From the NCBI GenBank assembly GCA_977017575.1, contig CDRNVI010000067.1, positions 1 to 64,000 of the forward strand: DNA of 64,000 bases. Reading direction: 5' to 3'. The position numbers and the translations under genes were made by a program. The notes beneath the pieces were generated by a model. It had not been told where the DNA came from. It searched no databases and saw only the letters and a list, made by a program, of their open reading frames with translations. Position 1 is the stretch's first letter. Each line of letters starts with the position of its first letter. This stretch comes from Paramoeba atlantica (taxonomy: Eukaryota > Discosea). Positions 59,456 to 64,000 of this stretch are shown here, in pieces.

Positions 59456-59863
59456 TACATTATGCATTATCAGGTACATTATCGGGTTACATTATGCGTT
59501 ATCAGGTTACATTATACATTATCAGGTTACATTATGCATTATAAGGGTGCGAGTTTTATGCGTTATAAGGGTGCGTGTGCCAGGAAAAACACCTCCCCGT
59601 TCTCTTTTTTTTTCATGCATTTTTGGGTAACTTGTACATTTTATGGCTACTTTCGAAAACCCAGTTTTCGCGTACAATTTGTGGTAACTTGTACAATTTA
59701 TGGTAACTTTCCCCCCCTTTTTTATCAACTTTATATTTTTTTTGGAGATGGAAGTGGTGGAAGCAACGCATTTTCGTTCAACAAACGTAATGCGCATTGC
59801 GAGCGTCGTACGCTCCGAGTTGAGGTAACTCAGCCTGTGGTTCCCCACGGTGGAAGTCAACGA
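59456..59863. other. short-repeat and non-coding stretch
   Basis: GGTTACATTATGCATTATCA-type units repeat about five times between 59456 and 59545. The following 300 bp contain GTAACTTGTACATTTTATGG words twice and no gene. Confidence 0.45.
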
Positions 59864-59962
59864 ATATTGCATAAGTAAAGGAATAATGCATAAGTAAAGG
59901 AATAATGCATAAGTAAAGGAATAATGCATAAGTAAAGGAATAATGCATAAGTAAAGGAATAT
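59864..59962 (+). repeat. 19-bp tandem array, orientation 1
   Basis: Five units of ATAAGTAAAGGAATAATGC follow the sequence GGTGGAAGTCAACGAATATT. The same left border and unit occur at 62670-62740, and inverted units at 60520-60580. Confidence 0.85.
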
Positions 59963-60519
59963 TGCTTTTTTGCTTTATTGGATGTCGCAAAGTGATGTAA
60001 ACTGGAGCTGTGAAGGCTGTGATCATTTCGAATGCGTTAACAATATATCATGTAGTTGTGGGGTATGGAGGCCTCTCGCAACTCCGGGGCCTCACCGGGA
60101 AATCATCACTTTGATATAAGGGGTGACCCTCCAAAAGTGGCCTAAAACGGGCCAAAATGAGCATTTCTCGAGAAAATCGCCCAAAATGACCGTTATTCGC
60201 TGTTTTGGCGGACCTACTCTCTATATGAAAAGTCTTACTTGTATGTAAAACTAGTGCATAGTGACAGATTTAGAACCCAACTAGCCCGTATATATATTTA
60301 CTTTGATTTTACAATCGGTAACCAGGCATAGTATACCCGACCATTTTCCAAAAAGATTTTTTTTGGAACAAATGTCTCGTCTCTAGTCTGGCCAAACTTT
60401 GTTCATAAACTTGAAAAAGACAGGGTTCTTAGGTAGTATAAGTGTAGATCTCCACATGGCTTCTATTTATTTTTCAGAATCAGAGATCTCATATAAGGGG
60501 GTCGGGGGTCAAAATTTCA
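59963..60519. other. segment between inverted 19-bp arrays
   Basis: Contains the inverse of GGTGAGGCCCCGGAGTTGC near 60080 and a block CCAAAAGTGGCCTAAAACGG. No gene is seen. The inverted arrays on both sides suggest a mobile or amplified unit of about 0.73 kb. Confidence 0.4.
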
Positions 60520-60580
60520 CTTCTGCATTATTCCTTTACTTATGCATTATTCCTTTACTTATGCAATATTCCTTTACTTT
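60520..60580 (-). repeat. 19-bp tandem array, inverted
   Basis: Three units of GCATTATTCCTTTACTTAT in inverse orientation to 59864-59962, followed by CCCCACCATGGG, which resembles the inverse of the CCCCACGGTGG before the first array. Confidence 0.8.
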
Positions 60581-60632
60581 GACCGTTCCCCACCATGGGT
60601 ATAAAAGGGTACTGTCAATAAAAACTGTCAAC

Positions 60633-61243
60633 AAAAATATGGCTACTCATGCCAACTTATGCCAATTCATGCCAACCAAGACTTGCACAGGCTCCTTTGA
60701 ATGAGGCAGTATCAGCCTATTAGTGCGACTGTCATAAAACCCCCCATCCGCAAGAGCGCGAAGATTGCATTTCGACAAAAAACTGAGGACCCCGCTGTGA
60801 TCTTGAATAACTGCATCCGAAGATGCTCCACAATACAAAGTGTCAGATGTGAAGCAAACAAATCCTGACATTGTACACGCCACGAGAGCCTTAACTACGT
60901 GCGTAGCGTACTTTGGCTGGTAACAACGAGGTAAACTATCAACAAAAAGAGGGACAGTGTCCAAAGCCACTGTAACATCTTTATCCCAGAAAGGAAATGC
61001 AGTGTTAGCTTCGTGAAAAAGAATATCAGAGTCAAGGGACAACCAAGATTCTTTCATATTCTGATACATTTTCTTGAAAAAAGCCGGTATTTTGTCGACA
61101 CAAGAGCGTTCAGACCATCCTGGGCCAAATTTTAACAGCAAGTTCAGAGGTGATGTCGTAACTACCCCCGCATCGTAAAAAAAGAAAGCTGGTAAAAATT
61201 TCCTCAAAAGGGTAAAAATGCCTTAGCACGGCAAGAACTCGGG
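60633..61243 (-). repeat. duplicate of the Harbinger-like transposase segment
   Basis: The segment matches 45790-46433 in the same orientation almost base for base, with a 3-bp deletion near 61140 and fewer CATGCCAACT minisatellite units at its left end. It encodes the same DDE_Tnp_4 region (KALVACTMSGFVCFTSDTLY) up to a break near 61195. At the right it stops at GGCAAGAACTCGG, where the first copy continues. The copy is therefore young and truncated. Confidence 0.85.
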
Positions 61244-61246
61244 GGC

Positions 61247-61290
61247 AAATCTCTCGTTTGCCGCTGGAATTAGGTCAAACCGACGAGCGA
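61247..61290. repeat. mariner C-type subterminal fragment
   Basis: TTTGCCGCTGGAATTAGGTC matches the subterminal block of elements C1 and C2 (TGCCGAAGGAATTAGGTC). Nothing else of the element remains. Confidence 0.5.
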
Positions 61291-61408
61291 CCGAAAAATA
61301 AAGGGCGGGGGCTTAGAGCTGAACGATAGTGTATATCCGCCCCCCCTTTACAATCAGCCGCTGATTCAATTGCAGGCAGTAAACGGCCGTGTAATGCTTG
61401 CCCGAAAA

Positions 61409-61491
61409 TGACAAGAGAGGGGTTCGAACCCTCGCCCACAGGGTGGAAGAGATCTTGAGTCTCCCGCCTTAGACCACTCGGCCATCTTGCC
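61409..61491 (-). tRNA. tRNA-Leu(CAA)
   Basis: Minus strand, 83 nt. Acceptor arms GGCAAGA and TCTTGTC pair with one G-U. The D-arm has TGGCCGAGTGGTCTAAGGC, the anticodon loop is CTCAAGA (CAA), a long variable arm is present as in Leu tRNAs, and the T-arm is GAGGGTTCGAACCCCTC. A TTTT follows the gene. Confidence 0.95.
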
Positions 61492-61583
61492 TGACTGCAG
61501 TATGTTCGAATGAGATGCGTACCCGGGAGAGATACGTAGAGATGTAACTGGGTAAAACAAACGTACTGCGCACCCGGTTCAGG

Positions 61584-61655
61584 GCCACGTTAGCACAGTG
61601 GCAGTGCACCAGTCTCGTAAACTGGGGGTCGCGAGTTCGATTCTCGCACGTGGCT
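61584..61655 (+). tRNA. tRNA-Thr(CGT)
   Basis: Plus strand, 72 nt. Acceptor arms GCCACGT/ACGTGGC pair fully. Anticodon stem CCAGT/ACTGG encloses CTCGTAA (CGT). T-arm is GCGAGTTCGATTCTCGC. A run of T follows as Pol III terminator. Confidence 0.95.
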
Positions 61656-61678
61656 TTTTTAGACCGTGCGAGCGAAAA

Positions 61679-61749
61679 TGCGTTGGCCGGGAATCGAACC
61701 CGGGTCAATACCTTGGGAGGGTACCATGTTGCCACTGCACCACCAACGC
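61679..61749 (-). tRNA. tRNA-Gly(CCC)
   Basis: Minus strand, 71 nt. Acceptor arms GCGTTGG/CCAACGC pair fully; the anticodon loop is CTCCCAA (CCC); the T-arm is CCGGGTTCGATTCCCGG. A TTTT follows. Confidence 0.95.
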
Positions 61750-61835
61750 TTCCCTGGAGAGTATGACACGTTGCTGTGGGATGGAAATTTTACGTAACTT
61801 CTTACGTTAGCAAGGCTGCACCAGACACCTCCTAG

Positions 61836-61907
61836 GCCTGTTTAGCACAGTGGTAGTGCGTCGCTCTTGTAAAGCGAAGGTCACGAGTTCAATCCTCGTA
61901 GTAGGCT
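61836..61907 (+). tRNA. tRNA-Thr(TGT)
   Basis: Plus strand, 72 nt. Acceptor arms GCCTGTT/AGTAGGC pair with two G-U. Anticodon stem TCGCT/AGCGA encloses CTTGTAA (TGT). T-arm is ACGAGTTCAATCCTCGT. T-run follows. Its D-arm (TTAGCACAGTGG) is the same as in the CGT gene. Confidence 0.95.
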
Positions 61908-62298
61908 TTTTTGCAACGTAGCACTTGCAGACATTTTTGATGGAGCCTCATTTAATTCCCTGTTCGAAAATCCAGTTTTGATAAGTGAGGGGCTGCGGGT
62001 GCTGTTTCAACTCGGTTTCGGGCGGTCTGAGCACGGTTTTGCGCGGTTTCAAAGAGACTCGAAGGACCTTTTTCGATCGAGGTGGGATGATGCATGTAGC
62101 AACTGGATATTTTTTCCATAAGAGCCTCGTTGCTCTCTATTTAGGGCATTATGTACTGTTCGAATAGTTTTAGTCTCGATGTTGTGATAGTTTGGATAGG
62201 GACTCCCTAGTGCTCATATGATGACACGAAAAACAGCCAAAACCAGATTTTTGATAAATACGAACCTTGAAAGGAAGTCTAAAACCATGTGTTTTGGA
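61908..62298. other. tRNA cluster flank
   Basis: No gene is seen. GTGAGGGGCTGCGGGT at 61987 repeats the sequence at the 5' edge of the LINE (33220). Confidence 0.4.
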
Positions 62299-62445
62299 CC
62301 CAGGGGGTACCAGGGGGCCCCTACAAAAAAAGGGCAGCAAAGCGCTTCAGAAGAGAAACGAGATCTATCCAATGCTGCGAAAATGAGAAAAAAACAGACA
62401 AAAAAACTCAAAATTCCGCAGGGAGAGAAGATATCTTGAAACCAC
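62299..62445. repeat. solo inner TIR of mariner family D
   Basis: GGCCCCTACAAAAAAAGGGC, then AACGAGATCTATCCAATGC, GCGAAAATGAG and A-rich sequence, follow the same order as the right arm of element D (23700-23790), with moderate divergence and without the outer TACAGGGGTG end. Confidence 0.6.
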
Positions 62446-62461
62446 TGTATTAGAAACAGTC

Positions 62462-63066
62462 GATTTCTGGACGTTTTTGCTCTCAGAGCACCAAATCCGA
62501 TATTTGCGTGTGCGAAATCACTCGTACGCATGAATTCAACGCCACAGAGCGTAACGGGTAGAGAATGCAGCTCCAACCACACCATTCTTCCGACACAAAA
62601 AGACCCCTTTGGGTACCAAAATTACTATTTCGCATTTTTTGGTCAATTTGGGGAGGGCGAAAATAGCGGTGGAAGTCAACGAATATTGAATAAGTAAAGG
62701 AATATTGCATAAGTAAAGGAATAATACATAAGTAAAGGAATCTTTTTTATGCTCTTCGTTAAACGCAGTGGTTGTTTTCAACTTAGAAGTCACTCATGCT
62801 GCGCGCTTTGCGTTGAAAACTACCGCCGCTTTTAACGAAGAGTATAAAAAAGATTCCTTTACTTATGCAAAATTTAGCCTGGAAAACGGAAAGATTATGG
62901 CCAAAAATAGCCGATTTTCGGGTAAAAAAGGGGTGATTTTCGCGTATGTTTGCTGTCAGAGCACTAAATCCGACATTTGCGCGTGGGAAATCACTCGTAG
63001 GGATGAATGGAAGCCTACCGAACGTATTGGGTAGAGAATGCGACTCCAACCACACCATTCTTTCGT
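62462..63066 (+). repeat. two partial repeat X copies around a fold-back
   Basis: The TCTCAGAGCACCAAATC block and the ACTCCAACCACACCATTCTT block occur at 62480-62600 and again at 62955-63065. Between them are three 19-bp units (62670-62740) and fold-back copy 3. The open frames in this region recur in every copy and reflect the repeat, not a gene. Confidence 0.65.
62741..62856. repeat. fold-back segment F, copy 3
   Basis: Arms TGCTCTTCGTTAAACGCAG and its inverse ending TTTAACGAAGAGTATAAAAA. Here the inverted repeat extends outward into the 19-bp units (AAGTAAAGGAATC and its inverse GATTCCTTTACTT). Confidence 0.8.
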
Positions 63067-63071
63067 CACAA

Positions 63072-63195
63072 AAATGCCCCTTTTAACTAACGACACACAT
63101 TTTTATCATGCAGACGGGTAAACAAGGTCATCTCTCTGCTAGGGGTTGGGCATGGTGGAATTGTTGGGCTTCGCAAATTGCTTCCCACTAACGAC
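63072..63195 (-). repeat. inverted single unit of the 102-bp repeat
   Basis: AACGACACACATTTTTATC, CAGACGGGTAAACAAGGTC, CTAGGGGTTGGG and CGCAAATTGCTTCCCACTAA are the inverse of the unit at 58185-58440. Confidence 0.7.
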
Positions 63196-63220
63196 ACGGC
63201 GCCCGCACATTGATAAAATT

Positions 63221-64000
63221 TCTTTTTTAGGCTCTTCGTTAAACGCGGTGGTTGCTTTCAACTTAGAAGTCACTCGTGCTGCGCGCTTCGCGTTGAAAAC
63301 TACCGCCGCGTTTAACGAAGAGCCTAAAAAAGAAAATTTAGCCGGGAAAACGGAAAGATTATAGCCAAAAATAGCCGAATTTCGGGTACAAATGGGGTCA
63401 TTTTCGCATATTTTTGCTCTCAGAGCACTAAATCCGACATTTGCGCGTGGGAAATCACTCGCAGGCATGAATGAAAGCCTACCGAACGTATTGGGTAGAG
63501 AATGCGACTCCAACCATACCATTCTTTCGACACAAAAATGCCCCTTTAGGTCCGAAAAATACTTTTTCACCTTTTTTAGTCAAAAATGGGTCATTTTGAG
63601 GGGCGCACCACAGTTCGAAGAAGTGATACCTTGCGAAAACAACTGCGTAGAAAGCTAGTGTAGGTCCCAAACTATCAAAATACAATAGGGGAAACGATTT
63701 TGGAAAAATATTTTTTTTGTCATTTTTTTCGCCAAGTTGAAATTTTTTTCAAAAAATTTTTTCCGAAAAATTCCGAACTTGGCGGACCCGTCCTGCGGAT
63801 ACGCGGGGGGGTCAACCCCGGGTAGGGGGGTGGAAAATGCGCGCCAAGACCCCGGCTACCCTTTCTGCGGTTTTTTTTCGAAAACTAATTTTTTCGAAAA
63901 AATTTGCTCGACCATGCCCCCCCCCCCCTGGACCCCCCCCCTGGACCCCCCCCCTGGACCCCCCCCATGGACCCCCCCCATGGACCCCCCATTTTTTTCA
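63221..64000 (+). repeat. repeat X, long copy running off the window
   Basis: Starts with fold-back copy 4 (63221-63335), then the TCTCAGAGCACTAAATCC block, the GGTCCCAAACTATCAAAAT block, the CGGACCCGTCCTGCGG block and a C-rich tract with several GGACCCCCCCC units. It parallels 13075-13800 closely. Confidence 0.8.

Overview
The window looks like a piece of a nuclear genome from a unicellular eukaryote with essentially intronless genes and a heavy load of DNA transposons. About fifteen host genes are recognisable: two FAM210/DUF1279-like genes, an amino-acid permease, a 2-keto-4-pentenoate hydratase-like enzyme, an Atm1-type ABC transporter, CCDC25/Jlp2, ZPR1, DENR, cyclophilin, a CCDC12/cwf18-like protein, a LisH protein, a Sec12/PREB-like protein and five small leucine-rich-repeat (LRR) proteins. 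All of them lie on the + strand, none needs an intron, and most starts sit 5-60 nt downstream of a pyrimidine tract and an AG. This one-strand layout is what polycistronic, trans-splicing organisms such as Euglenozoa (bodonids, diplonemids, kinetoplastids) show. It is an inference, because no spliced-leader gene is in the window, so the lineage stays open.

Layout. 0-12.3 kb is gene-dense: FAM210 pair, permease, LRR1, a 170-bp tandem repeat, hydratase, Atm1, CCDC25. 13-24 kb is a nest of Tc1/mariner-type elements, with one element inserted inside another and several internally deleted derivatives. 24-33 kb is a second gene-dense stretch: LRR2, an unusual one-gene transposon, ZPR1, DENR, cyclophilin, CCDC12-like, LRR3, LisH protein. 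33.2-37.3 kb is a LINE with an intact 1257-aa reading frame carrying endonuclease, reverse transcriptase and RNase H domains. 38.5-47.6 kb holds a pogo-like element, LRR4, another mariner derivative and a Harbinger-like two-gene element. 49.6-53 kb carries the Sec12-like gene and LRR5. 53-61 kb is a second TE nest: a Helitron Rep fragment fused in frame to a mariner fragment, an IS30-type transposase relic, and a duplicated piece of the Harbinger-like gene. A four-gene tRNA cluster (Leu-CAA, Thr-CGT, Gly-CCC, Thr-TGT) lies at 61.4-61.9 kb. The last 2 kb and the first 180 bp are copies of one dispersed repeat family.

The host genes are housekeeping genes (translation, splicing, iron-sulfur export, ER export) and do not form one pathway. 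The LRR proteins are the only expanded family. The most unusual signals are the shared subterminal GAGATCTG block in several mariner families, the unclassified 969-bp transposon near 25 kb, the IS30-type DDE domain in a eukaryote, the mariner-Helitron fusion frame, the N-terminally extended mariner transposase, and a C-to-G switch in codon third positions within several host genes.
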